Shown: positions 1 through 6,565, counted from the stretch's first letter. The stretch: DNA of 6,565 nt from Planctomycetota bacterium (GCA_016200125.1 JACQFK010000161.1:1-6565), one strand, 5' to 3'. The notes: generated by a model from the sequence alone, not told the origin. Made by a program: numbers and translations.

Positions 1-734
1 TCACCGCCCGCTGCTACTATCTCTTCAACGACCGGCCGACCATCGGGCGCGGCAAGCCCGCTCCCGTGCCCGACACCCTGGACTGGGCGCTCTGGCAGGG
101 CCCGGCCCCCGAGCGGGAGTTCCGCGACAACCTCGTCCCCTATCACTGGCACTGGTTCTGGCACTGGGGCACCGCGGAGCTCGGCAACAACGGCGTCCAC
201 ACGCTCGACGTCGCCCGCTGGGGCCTCGGCGTCGACTATCCGACCCAGATCAGCTCGATGGGCGGCCGCCTGCGCTACGACGACGACCAGGAGACGCCCG
301 ACACCATGATCGCCACCTACAAGTTCGGCGACGGGCCGATGATCGTGTGGGAGGGCCGGAGCTGGGGCGGCAAGACGCCCGCCGACGTCACCCACCAGGT
401 CGTCTTCGACGGGGACAAGGGGACGCTGGCCATCTCGGGCTCGGGATACCAGATCTTCGATCCCTCGGGCGCCGAGGTCCTCAAGGGCACGAGCGACATG
501 AGCGACAGCCTCCATCTTCAGAACTTCATCGACGCCGTCCGCGGGACGGCGAAGGCGAACGCGGAGATCGAGGAGGGCTTCAAGAGCACCCTGCTCTCCC
601 ACCTGGGCAACACGTCCTACCGCACGGGACGGACGCTCGCCTTCGATCCGAAGACGAAGCGGATCAGGGGCGACAAGGAAGCGGAAGCCCAGTGGGGCCG
701 GGAGTACCGCGCCGGCTGGGAGCCCAAGGTCTAG
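1..734 (+). CDS. Gfo/Idh/MocA family oxidoreductase, C-terminal part (5' truncated by window edge)
   Basis: The frame is open from the left edge (first whole codon at 3) to TAG at 732-734, giving 243 visible residues. The GTG at 66 is in frame but is not the start, because convincing coding sequence (ARCYYLFNDRPTIGRGKP) lies upstream of it. The N-terminal NAD(P)-binding Rossmann half is outside the window. What is visible matches the C-terminal substrate-binding domain of the branch common in Planctomycetota. It has an aromatic stretch YHWHWFWHWGT, then GNNGVHTLDVARWGL, where the His (codon 198-200) and the Asp three residues later match the conserved H-x-x-D of the family. A GDKGTLAISG beta segment follows, and the tail is GREYRAGWEP. 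Family members oxidise or reduce sugars, inositols and related compounds with NAD(P). The substrate cannot be told from this half, nor can a secretion signal be judged. It runs convergently with the MFS gene. Family call is firm; specific function is unknown. Confidence 0.9.
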   Translation, partial: TARCYYLFNDRPTIGRGKPAPVPDTLDWALWQGPAPEREFRDNLVPYHWHWFWHWGTAELGNNGVHTLDVARWGLGVDYPTQISSMGGRLRYDDDQETPDTMIATYKFGDGPMIVWEGRSWGGKTPADVTHQVVFDGDKGTLAISGSGYQIFDPSGAEVLKGTSDMSDSLHLQNFIDAVRGTAKANAEIEEGFKSTLLSHLGNTSYRTGRTLAFDPKTKRIRGDKEAEAQWGREYRAGWEPKV

Positions 735-776
735 GCCGAGTCTCCTAGGTATTTCGGACTGAGCCGGAGAGTCCAA

Positions 777-804
777 CCCTTCGACTCGCTGCGCTCGCTC
801 AGGG
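777..804. repeat. Short dispersed-repeat-like motif (SERSESKG-encoding type)
   Basis: This 28-bp block begins with CCCT and ends with the complementary AGGG. Inside it, CTCGCT occurs twice (785-790 and 795-800), separated by four bases. Read on the minus strand it would encode LSERSESKG. I recall that peptide as a frequent artefact in translated intergenic repeats of many GC-rich bacterial genomes, so the block is probably a copy of a widespread short repeat and not a gene. Only one copy is present in this window, so repetition cannot be shown here. Confidence 0.5.
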
Positions 805-843
805 TAAGCCGTCGGCAAGGAATCACTTTGTGCCGACGGCTTA
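805..843. terminator. Perfect 13-bp inverted repeat between convergent genes, putative bidirectional terminator
   Basis: The left arm TAAGCCGTCGGCA (805-817) is exactly complementary to the right arm TGCCGACGGCTTA (831-843), with a 13-base loop. The stem is GC-rich and lies between two genes that end facing each other, where a shared terminator is expected. No T-tract follows on either strand, so it is not a canonical intrinsic terminator. The right arm contains the TAA stop codon of the MFS gene (841-843). It could instead be half of a REP-like repeat unit together with the adjoining 777-804 motif. Confidence 0.55.
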
Positions 844-2133
844 GGCCGAGGGTTCGCGCGCTTTCGTCGGCGGCCGGAGGGTGAGCGCCAGCGCGCCCGA
901 GACGAAGAGCAGTCCCGCCGACATCAGCAGACCGGCGGAGAAATTCCCCGTTTCCTTCCGGAGCCATCCCACCAGCCAGGGCCCGATCTGGCCCCCGAGG
1001 TTCGCGATGGAGTTGATCAGCGCGATGCCGCCCGCCGCAGCGGTCCCCGTCAGGAAGGCCGGCGGGATCGCCCAGAAGGGCCCCTGCGCCGCCTTGAGTC
1101 CCACCCAGGCCAGCGACAGCGCCGAGAGCGCCAGGACGGGATTCTGCAGCCGCGTCGCCAGGATGAAGCCGACGGTCGAGGCGAACATCGACAGCGCGAC
1201 ATGCCAGCGCCGCTCGCCCGTGCGATCCGAGTGGTGGCCGACGATCACCATGCCGACGGTCGCCACGATGTAGGGGATCGCGGAAAGCATCGCCGACTTG
1301 AAGTCGCTGCCCCCGCTGAGCGACTTGACGATGCCGGGCAGCCAGATCTCGAAGCCGTAGGCTCCGGTCGCGAGGAGGAAATACACCCCCGTGAGGTGCC
1401 AGACGGCCGGATGGGCGAGACCCTGAAGCAGCGACGCGGCGTGGGGGCCGCCCTGCCCCGCCCGCTCCCGGGCCAGCTCATCCCTCAGCCAGGCGCGCTC
1501 CTCGTCCGTCAGCCACTTCGCAGACTCCGGCGATTCCGTGAGCAGCGCGAGCACCGAAATCCCCAGCAGCACGGCGGGGATGCCCTCGATCACGAAGAGC
1601 CACTGCCACCCTTTCAAGCCGCCGAGGCCGTCCAGCTTGAGGAGCGCGCCCGAGATCGGATTCCCGACCACGCCGGCCAGCGTCCCGGCGGTCATGAAGA
1701 GCGAGATGGCCCGCGCCCGGTCCTTCCCGCGGAACCACTTCGTCATGTAGAACAGGATCCCCGGGAAGAAGCCGGCCTCCGCCGACCCCAGGACCACCCG
1801 CAGCACGCAGAGGCTCCGGAAGCCCTTCACGAACATCATGGAGATCGTGACGATCCCCCAGAGGATCATGATCCGGGCGATCCAGACCCGCGCGCCCACC
1901 TTCGACAGGACGAGATTGCTCGGGACCTCGAACACGAAGTAGCCGATGAAGAACATCCCCACCGCGAGGCCGAAGCGCTCGGAGTCCAGCACCAGGTCTT
2001 TCGACATCTGGAGCTGCGCCACGGCGACGTTGATGCGGTCGACGTAGGCGATGATGTAGAGAACGAAGAGATAGGGGAGCAGGCGCCAGGAGACCTTGGA
2101 GACGACCCGGCGCTCCAGGGAGTCGGGGTCCAT
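841..2133 (-). CDS. MFS transporter, anion:cation symporter (ACS) family
   Basis: A 430-residue integral membrane protein of typical MFS length with about 12 hydrophobic segments. It probably imports an organic anion, such as a sugar acid, by proton or cation symport. ACS-family signatures are clear: RLLPYLFVLYIIAYVDRIN in helix 1 (Asp32-Arg33), GYFVFEVPSNLVLSKVGARVW (about 64-84), the helix 4-5 stretch GSAEAGFFPGILFYMTKWF (116-134), the loop HHSDRTGERRW (300-310) resembling MFS motif A, and FWAIPPAFLTG followed by GGIALINSIANLGGQIGP (353-385). The ATG at 2133 was chosen because protein-like sequence begins there. The same frame stays open for another 190 codons upstream, but those overlap the dehydrogenase and read as low-complexity Arg/Gly/Pro sequence. 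The start overlaps the dehydrogenase stop by one base (TGATG), and I see no strong ribosome-binding site, so translational coupling is likely. Relatives carry hexuronates, glucarate, galactonate, tartrate or phthalate; the substrate here is not determined. Confidence 0.93.
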   Translation of the reverse strand: MDPDSLERRVVSKVSWRLLPYLFVLYIIAYVDRINVAVAQLQMSKDLVLDSERFGLAVGMFFIGYFVFEVPSNLVLSKVGARVWIARIMILWGIVTISMMFVKGFRSLCVLRVVLGSAEAGFFPGILFYMTKWFRGKDRARAISLFMTAGTLAGVVGNPISGALLKLDGLGGLKGWQWLFVIEGIPAVLLGISVLALLTESPESAKWLTDEERAWLRDELARERAGQGGPHAASLLQGLAHPAVWHLTGVYFLLATGAYGFEIWLPGIVKSLSGGSDFKSAMLSAIPYIVATVGMVIVGHHSDRTGERRWHVALSMFASTVGFILATRLQNPVLALSALSLAWVGLKAAQGPFWAIPPAFLTGTAAAGGIALINSIANLGGQIGPWLVGWLRKETGNFSAGLLMSAGLLFVSGALALTLRPPTKAREPSA

Positions 2134-3176
2134 CAGGGCTGCACGATGACCTTGTTCCGGTCGGGCGTCGCCATGATCGCCATCGCCTCGTGGATCTTCC
2201 CGAGCGGCACCCGGTGGGAGACGATCTTCCCCGGATCGATCACGCCCCGCTCGATGAGCCGGATGGCCTGCTGCATCGCCATCGACGTCGTCCCGAAGCT
2301 CGCGTCCATGCGCCCCTCGAGGAAGTGGGTGAGGCCGCCGTCGAGCTCGAACTTCTCGTGCGTCGTGATGCCGAACACGTTCCAGCGGGTGCCGCGGCGC
2401 CGGAGCTCGACCATGAGGCGGACGGCGCTGATCGCTCCCGCCGCCTCCACAACGAGGTCGGGCCCGTCGGGCATGAGGTCGTAAACGTGCTCCTTGGCCT
2501 TCCCGTCCGTGGGGTCGATGACATGGGTGGCACCGAGCGCGAGCGCGTTCCGGCGCGCCACGGGGCTCGGATCGACGGCGATCAGCCGCCCCGGCCCCGC
2601 CGCGCGCGCCACCATCATGCAGAGCAGGCCGATGCCGCCGACGCCGATGATCACGACGTCGTCGCCCACCTGCATCTGGCTGTACTGGATCACGCCCTTC
2701 CACGCGCCGGAGAGCGGCTCGGTGAGCGCGGCGGCGTCGAAGGAGATGTTCGCCGGCTTGCGGAAGAGGCAGCTCTCGCGGGTCAGCATGTACTCCGCGA
2801 AGGCGCCGGCCCAGACCTCCTCGGGCCCGTCGCCGCCCGTCGTGAAGGCGTGCTCGCAGTAGTGCGTGTTCCCCACGCGGCAGTGCTTGCAGAAGCCGCA
2901 GAAGCCGGAGGGCTGGCAGATCACCTCGTCGCCCGGCTTGAAGTGGAGCACGCCCGGGCCTACCTCCGCCACGACGCCCGAGGGCTCGTGTCCCGGGATC
3001 AGCGGGAACGTCACGTTGCGCCGGATGCCCTTGATCGCCTTGTAGTCGGTCTGGCAGATTCCGCAGGACTTGATCCGGACCAGCACCGTGCCCGGCGCGA
3101 GCGGCGCGGGCCGCTCCACGTCCTCGAGCTCCAGCTTGTTGAAGTCGTGGAGCACGGCGGCTCTCATCTTGCTCAT
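2133..3176 (-). CDS. Zinc-dependent medium-chain alcohol/polyol dehydrogenase (MDR family)
   Basis: A full-length 347-residue cytosolic dehydrogenase, usual for the family. It should oxidise a secondary alcohol, such as a polyol, sugar acid or threonine-like substrate, with NAD. The N-terminal GroES-like domain has the catalytic zinc region: Cys41 in CGICQTD, His63-Glu64 in PGHE and Glu153 in TEPLSG. The structural zinc site is complete: Cys93, Cys96, Cys99 and Cys107. The Rossmann domain has GVGGIG (178-183) and an Asp (202) ending the second strand in LIAVD, which favours NAD over NADP. The start at 3176 is supported by GAGGA seven bases upstream; Met4 is a possible but less likely start. 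The stop overlaps the start of the transporter gene, so import and first oxidation are probably co-expressed. It resembles sorbitol and threonine dehydrogenases generally, but the sequence does not fix the substrate. Confidence 0.94.
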   Translation of the reverse strand: MSKMRAAVLHDFNKLELEDVERPAPLAPGTVLVRIKSCGICQTDYKAIKGIRRNVTFPLIPGHEPSGVVAEVGPGVLHFKPGDEVICQPSGFCGFCKHCRVGNTHYCEHAFTTGGDGPEEVWAGAFAEYMLTRESCLFRKPANISFDAAALTEPLSGAWKGVIQYSQMQVGDDVVIIGVGGIGLLCMMVARAAGPGRLIAVDPSPVARRNALALGATHVIDPTDGKAKEHVYDLMPDGPDLVVEAAGAISAVRLMVELRRRGTRWNVFGITTHEKFELDGGLTHFLEGRMDASFGTTSMAMQQAIRLIERGVIDPGKIVSHRVPLGKIHEAMAIMATPDRNKVIVQP

Positions 3177-3183
3177 GCGGGAA

Positions 3184-3188
3184 TCCTC
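3184..3188 (-). promoter_or_regulatory. Ribosome-binding site of the dehydrogenase gene
   Basis: On the minus strand GAGGA lies seven bases before the ATG at 3176, which is good Shine-Dalgarno spacing. It supports Met1 over Met4. The 59-bp gap to the preceding stop (3177-3235) shows no convincing -35/-10 pair and no terminator, only a short GCCGGC palindrome, so read-through from the upstream gene is possible. Confidence 0.6.
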
Positions 3189-3235
3189 GCGTCGGGTCTC
3201 CCTGTACTACGCCGGCCGGAGGGGGGCGTGGCGGA

Positions 3236-5437
3236 CTACTTGCCTTCGATGCGCCGGAGCTCGCCCTCGAGCCAGCCGGCGTCGATCTCGCCCGTGATGC
3301 GGACGCGGTCGACGAGGGCCCCGTTGTTGAGGACGGCGATGCCGGCGCGCCCTTCGTTGAACGCGGCGCTGTCGCCCGTGAGCTCGCCGCGGCCGACCGT
3401 GAACTTCAGCTTGGTCCCTTCTCGGGAGAACGAGGCCGTGTTGGGCGCGTTCTTCACCAGCGCGATGCCCGTGCCCCCCTGCGCGATCAGGGCGGCGAGC
3501 GCCTTGTCCCCCTCGCCCACCGGCATCCGGAAGAGGGCGTCCAGCGTCTGGCCCCCGGGCACCGGCAGGTCGGCCACCGCGAGGAAGCCCGAGCGATTGC
3601 CGTCGGAGTGGAGGATGAGGCCGAGGCCGCCGTCGCCCATCGGCCGGAACGAGATCTCGATCGAGGCGTTGCCCTTGAGCGGCACGTTCCAGTGGACCAG
3701 GCCGCTGCCCTGCATCGCCAGCCCACCCGGCATGCGCGCCATCTGGACGACGCCGTCCGAGACGGCGAAGTGGGCCATCTCCTTGTCGTCCTTGAACCCG
3801 GAATAGGTGACCTCGTAGCGGCCCCGGCCGAGGTCCTTCACCTCCGCGCCCGCGAAGAGGTCGCGCATCGAGGGTCGCATGCCTTTGGGCTTCCCCTCGC
3901 CGGCGCCGAACATCTCCTGCACCACCTCGATCCGCGTCTTGTTGTGCGGCGGGACCTTCGTCTTCATGTACTCCGTGCCGGAGTAGCGCTCGAGGATCTC
4001 CTTGAACTTCTTCGAGCCGCCGATCGAGTCCTTCTTCTTGTAGTAGAGCTCCCAGGCGTCGGCGAAGGCCTTCTTCGCCTCGTCCTCCTCGCGGAAGGAG
4101 GTCATGCCCTTGAAGCGGTCGGCGTAGCGCTCGGTCCCGATCCGGAGCTCCGGCGAGCTCAGCTTGTCGAGCCAGTCCTTCGCCTCGCGCGCCCGGTCCG
4201 CGAAGATGTACAGGTAGAAGGCCTTGAGCGCGAAATGAGGATCGGCAAGGGCCCCGGGCGCCCGCTTCGCCAGCCCCACGATGTCGTCCTCCGGCAGCGC
4301 CTGCTTCCCCGCGGGCGCCATCGGGATCACGCTCTTGCCCGCGCCCGCCGTGACCGAGAGGGCGGGCGCCTCGCCCGGCTTGCGCGGGGCAGGCTCCGCG
4401 GACATCGCCGCGCTCAGCACGGGAGAGAAGCCCTTGAAGCGCTGGGTGTCGCGGCTCGTGATGGACGCCCCCGCGCCCGCCTGGTCGAGCAGCTCCTCGA
4501 GCAGGGCCGTGTTGCGGAGATCGACGTAAAGCTCCCGCGCCGCCTCGTACTGGGACGACCGCAGCGCGGTGAACTTGATCCCCTCCTCCGCCATCGTGGT
4601 CACCTTGCGGGTGTCGCCCGCCGCCGCCCGCGCGGGGTCGAGGAAGGCCTTCAGCACCGCGGTGTCCGTCGACGCCGGCAGGAACATCGTCTGCAGCTGG
4701 GGCGAGGAGGAGAAGTAGATGTCGTAGAGCGCCTTCCGGCACGCGATCAGGTCGCGCTTCTGGAGGGACGCGTCGAAGCCGGGCCGGAAGCTGCCGGTGT
4801 AGACGGTCATCGCCTGCGAGGACGCCATGGTCGTGGCGTCCTTCGCGTCGGTCACGATCTTCGCCCCCAGCTGGTCCAGCAGGCTCGTCGCCTGCGCGTT
4901 CCGCGTGTGGAAGCCCTTGAGCACCGCGATGCGGTCGAGCGCCTTCTTGGCGGCGTCGGAGCCTCCCGTCTGCAGCACCTCCGCCACGTCCTTCTGGAGG
5001 TACTCGTGGCGCTTGCTCTCGATGACGTTGAGCCCCTCCGCGCTCGCGCTGACGGCCGCGAGGTCCAGGTGCTTGTAGGTGTCGTCCCGCTGCTTCGGGT
5101 CCTTGAAGGCCAGGTCGGCATCCAGCTTGCTCTTGAGGTAGTCGTCGTCGCGCCGCTTGTCGATCCGGCCCACGTACTCGTAGTGGTCCTGCCCGGCGCG
5201 CGTGCGCTCGATCTTGTCGTCGTTGCGGAAGTACTTGTAGACGTCCTCGAACTTCGAGAGCTCCTCGAGCGCCTGGCCGTAACGGCCCGCCTGGAAGGGC
5301 AGGTCCGCCTTGACCCGGATAGGGTCCCAGATCCGCTGCGAAATCAGCGTGTTGACCTTGGAGGTGTAGTTCGTCAGCTCCTCGGTCCAGAGCTTCTGGG
5401 CGGCGAAGTCGCTGAGGTTCTTGCTCTTCTCGATCAT
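3236..5437 (-). CDS. Large helical plus beta-sandwich protein, probably the extracytoplasmic part of the adjacent receptor kinase
   Basis: From its first ATG this frame encodes 733 residues. Roughly residues 1-510 are charged, largely alpha-helical sequence with TPR-like or solenoid character, for example QAGRYGQALEELSKFEDVY and AKKAFADAWELYYKKKD. A Pro/Ala-rich linker falls around 345-385. Residues about 520-733 alternate hydrophobic and polar residues, with pieces such as GLVHWNVPLKGNASIEISF, GLGLILHSDGNRSGFLAV and a closing VRITGEIDAGWLEGEL. This resembles the concanavalin/laminin-G-like beta-sandwich (DUF1080 type) found in planctomycete proteins. No catalytic site is recognisable. It has no signal peptide or membrane helix of its own. 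The ATG is two bases after the kinase stop and has only a weak upstream GGGA. Coding-like sequence continues upstream of that ATG in the same frame to about 5467, so it is probably the C-terminal part of the kinase, separated by a frameshift. If a separate protein, its role is unknown. Confidence 0.85.
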   Translation of the reverse strand: MIEKSKNLSDFAAQKLWTEELTNYTSKVNTLISQRIWDPIRVKADLPFQAGRYGQALEELSKFEDVYKYFRNDDKIERTRAGQDHYEYVGRIDKRRDDDYLKSKLDADLAFKDPKQRDDTYKHLDLAAVSASAEGLNVIESKRHEYLQKDVAEVLQTGGSDAAKKALDRIAVLKGFHTRNAQATSLLDQLGAKIVTDAKDATTMASSQAMTVYTGSFRPGFDASLQKRDLIACRKALYDIYFSSSPQLQTMFLPASTDTAVLKAFLDPARAAAGDTRKVTTMAEEGIKFTALRSSQYEAARELYVDLRNTALLEELLDQAGAGASITSRDTQRFKGFSPVLSAAMSAEPAPRKPGEAPALSVTAGAGKSVIPMAPAGKQALPEDDIVGLAKRAPGALADPHFALKAFYLYIFADRAREAKDWLDKLSSPELRIGTERYADRFKGMTSFREEDEAKKAFADAWELYYKKKDSIGGSKKFKEILERYSGTEYMKTKVPPHNKTRIEVVQEMFGAGEGKPKGMRPSMRDLFAGAEVKDLGRGRYEVTYSGFKDDKEMAHFAVSDGVVQMARMPGGLAMQGSGLVHWNVPLKGNASIEISFRPMGDGGLGLILHSDGNRSGFLAVADLPVPGGQTLDALFRMPVGEGDKALAALIAQGGTGIALVKNAPNTASFSREGTKLKFTVGRGELTGDSAAFNEGRAGIAVLNNGALVDRVRITGEIDAGWLEGELRRIEGK

Positions 5438-5439
5438 CT

Positions 5440-6565
5440 TCAGGATCGTCCCGTAGGGCTCGGTGAAGCGGTCTCCGGGTCGACGGCGACCGGGGGGCTC
5501 ACGGGCGTCGTGTTCTTGCCCGTGTTCGGATTGGGCGTCGGCCCCGCGGCCGGCCCGTCGCCGGCCCGCGAGAAGAAGAGGGCGGCGCCGACGATCGCGG
5601 CCAGCCCGAGCGCCGCGGCGAAGATGAGCCCGCTCGGCGAGGATTTCGCCGCCGGGAGGATCGTCGACGACGGCGACGAATGGGTCCGCGGCGTGTGCGA
5701 ATGATGGGTCACCGTCCTCGGGGTCGAGGTCGGCGAACGGTCGACGGTGGTGGCCCGCTGCAGCGGCTTGCCGTTGAGCAGCCGCTCGAGGTCGTGGATG
5801 ACGGCTTCCGGATCCTGCGGCCGGTCCTCCCGCCGCTTCTGCATCATCTTCATGACGAGGCTGCTGAAGCCTTCGGAGAGGGCGGGGCAGCGCTTCTTGG
5901 GGGGCTCGGCGAACTCGGTGACGTGCTTGGTCATCACCACCATGGGGTTCGCGCCCGTGAAGGGCGGCCCGCCCACGGCCATGTGATAGAGGGAGGCGCC
6001 GAGCGAGTAGATGTCCGAGCGGATGTCGATCTTGTCCTCGCCGCGCGCCTGCTCCGGCGAGATGTAGTTCGGCGTGCCGACGCTCGTCCCGTCCATGGTG
6101 ACGTCGGCGTCGCCCTTGGTCTGCTTGGCCAGGCCGAGGTCGCAGAGCTTTGCCTGGCCCGAGGTGGTCAGCATGATGTTCTCGGGCTTGATGTCCCGGT
6201 GGACGATGCCGTGCTTGTGGGCGTGGGCCAGCGCGCGCGCCGCCTGGATGCCGATCCGGAGGCAGCGCTGCTCGTCGATCCTCCCGTCGCGCTTCATCAG
6301 GCTGGTGACGGGCGCGCCGTCGACGTACTCCATCACGAAGAAGTGGTGGCCGTTGGACTCGCCGACGTCGTAGCCCGAGATGATGTTCTCGTGATTGAGC
6401 TTGGCCACCGCGCGCGCCTCGCGCAGGAAGCGCTCGACGAACACGCGGTCCTTCGAATAGCGCGGGGACAGGACCTTGATGGCGACCACGCGTTCGAGCG
6501 AAGTTTGCACCGCCTTGTAGACCGAGCCCATCCCGCCGGTCCCGATCCTTTCCAGGCTTCGATAC
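5440..6565 (-). CDS. Membrane-anchored Hanks-type Ser/Thr protein kinase (PknB-like), N-terminus outside window
   Basis: The frame is open to the right edge. The ATG at 6531 lies inside the glycine-rich loop RIGTGGMGSVYKA, so the true start is upstream, beyond the window. Numbering from that ATG: the ATP-anchoring Lys is 19 (VAIKVL), helix-C Glu is 38 (FLREAR), the catalytic loop is HRDIKPEN (111-118), and the metal-binding motif is DLG (131-133) in place of DFG. The activation segment has Thr145, Thr149 and Thr153 and ends in SPE (158-160), with SDIYSLG at 172-178. All catalytic residues are present, so the kinase should be active. A Ser/Thr/Pro-rich juxtamembrane linker (about 260-300) leads to one membrane helix (302-321) and a Gly/Pro/Asn-rich segment. 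The last nine codons before TGA at 5440-5442 have atypical third positions, and coding quality switches frame near 5465-5472. The natural C-terminus is therefore probably the downstream ORF. Confidence 0.93.
   Translation of the reverse strand, partial: YRSLERIGTGGMGSVYKAVQTSLERVVAIKVLSPRYSKDRVFVERFLREARAVAKLNHENIISGYDVGESNGHHFFVMEYVDGAPVTSLMKRDGRIDEQRCLRIGIQAARALAHAHKHGIVHRDIKPENIMLTTSGQAKLCDLGLAKQTKGDADVTMDGTSVGTPNYISPEQARGEDKIDIRSDIYSLGASLYHMAVGGPPFTGANPMVVMTKHVTEFAEPPKKRCPALSEGFSSLVMKMMQKRREDRPQDPEAVIHDLERLLNGKPLQRATTVDRSPTSTPRTVTHHSHTPRTHSSPSSTILPAAKSSPSGLIFAAALGLAAIVGAALFFSRAGDGPAAGPTPNPNTGKNTTPVSPPVAVDPETASPSPTGRS
5464..5473 (-). other. Probable frameshift joining the kinase to the downstream 733-residue frame
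   Basis: In the kinase frame the eight codons from 5493 down to 5470 all end in G or C, but only four of the nine before the stop do. In the frame of the downstream ORF the pattern is the reverse: four of eight over 5491-5468, then ten of ten over 5467-5438, reading FTEPYGTILK directly into MIEK. Going from one frame to the other needs a -1 step, equivalent to one missing base near 5465-5472. I see no slippery heptamer there, so programmed frameshifting is unlikely. A deletion or a sequencing/assembly error is the simplest cause. Confidence 0.7.

Noticed and set aside
731..967. Small minus-strand ORF (78 codons) spanning the intergenic gap
   Set aside because: It contains the SERSESKG repeat artefact and overlaps the transporter 3' end out of frame. 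There is no sign of real coding.
1201..2484. 427-codon open frame on the + strand
   Set aside because: It is antisense to the transporter and dehydrogenase, with charged low-complexity sequence and no family signature.
2134..2703. 190-codon N-terminal extension of the transporter
   Set aside because: It overlaps the dehydrogenase in another frame and reads as Arg/Gly/Ala repeats. The transporter family signature begins just after the ATG at 2133.
2190..3806. 538-codon open frame on the + strand
   Set aside because: It lies antisense to the dehydrogenase and the sensor ORF, and its product is rich in Arg, Ala, Glu and His with no recognisable motifs. It is a mirror of GC-biased codon use on the opposite strand.
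5464..5500. Programmed -1 frameshift between kinase and sensor
   Set aside because: No X-XXY-YYZ slippery heptamer or clear stimulatory hairpin is visible near 5465-5472. The G6 run at 5492-5497 lies upstream of where coding signal changes frame, so an indel or sequence error is the simpler reading.
3608..5704. 698-codon open frame on the + strand
   Set aside because: It is antisense to the sensor and kinase reading frames, with monotonous Leu/Arg/Val/Glu/Gly composition typical of shadow frames in GC-rich DNA. The minus-strand frames have clear domain content.
1..6565. CRISPR array, tRNA or rRNA gene, transposase
   Set aside because: No regularly spaced repeats, tRNA cloverleaf-like segments, rRNA motifs or transposase sequences were seen on either strand.

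Overview
The window is a GC-rich bacterial segment (about two-thirds G+C by eye, with a strong preference for G or C at third codon positions). It carries five open reading frames and almost no non-coding sequence. A Gfo/Idh/MocA oxidoreductase with an Asn-Gly-Val-His core, and a transmembrane Hanks-type kinase joined to a helical plus beta-sandwich tail, best fit Planctomycetota. Acidobacteriota or a related uncultivated phylum cannot be excluded. This placement rests on family resemblance recalled from memory, not on a search.

Layout: the left edge (1-734, + strand) holds the C-terminal part of a Gfo/Idh/MocA oxidoreductase whose start lies outside the window. It meets a minus-strand block tail to tail. 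The 106-bp gap between them (735-840) holds a short dispersed-repeat-like motif and a perfect 13-bp inverted repeat whose right arm includes the stop codon of the opposing gene. In transcription order from the right edge, the minus-strand block is: a Ser/Thr kinase with a membrane anchor (5440-6565, truncated at its N-terminus by the window edge), a 733-residue helical/beta-sandwich protein (3236-5437), a zinc-dependent medium-chain alcohol/polyol dehydrogenase (2133-3176), and an ACS-family MFS transporter (841-2133).

The dehydrogenase and transporter overlap by one base (TGATG) and look like a translationally coupled uptake-and-oxidation pair for a sugar acid, polyol or similar small substrate. 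The oxidoreductase on the other strand may act on related carbohydrates, but it is not in the same transcript.

The main observation is at the kinase/downstream-ORF junction. The coding signal (third-position G+C and protein-like sequence) leaves the kinase frame at about 5465-5472, before the kinase stop. It continues without interruption in the frame of the 733-residue ORF, upstream of that ORF's first ATG. The two are therefore most likely one receptor kinase of at least about 1,100 residues (cytoplasmic kinase, one membrane helix, large extracytoplasmic region), split by a one-base deletion or a sequencing/assembly error. No wholly new system is evident. The other genes are ordinary members of known families.
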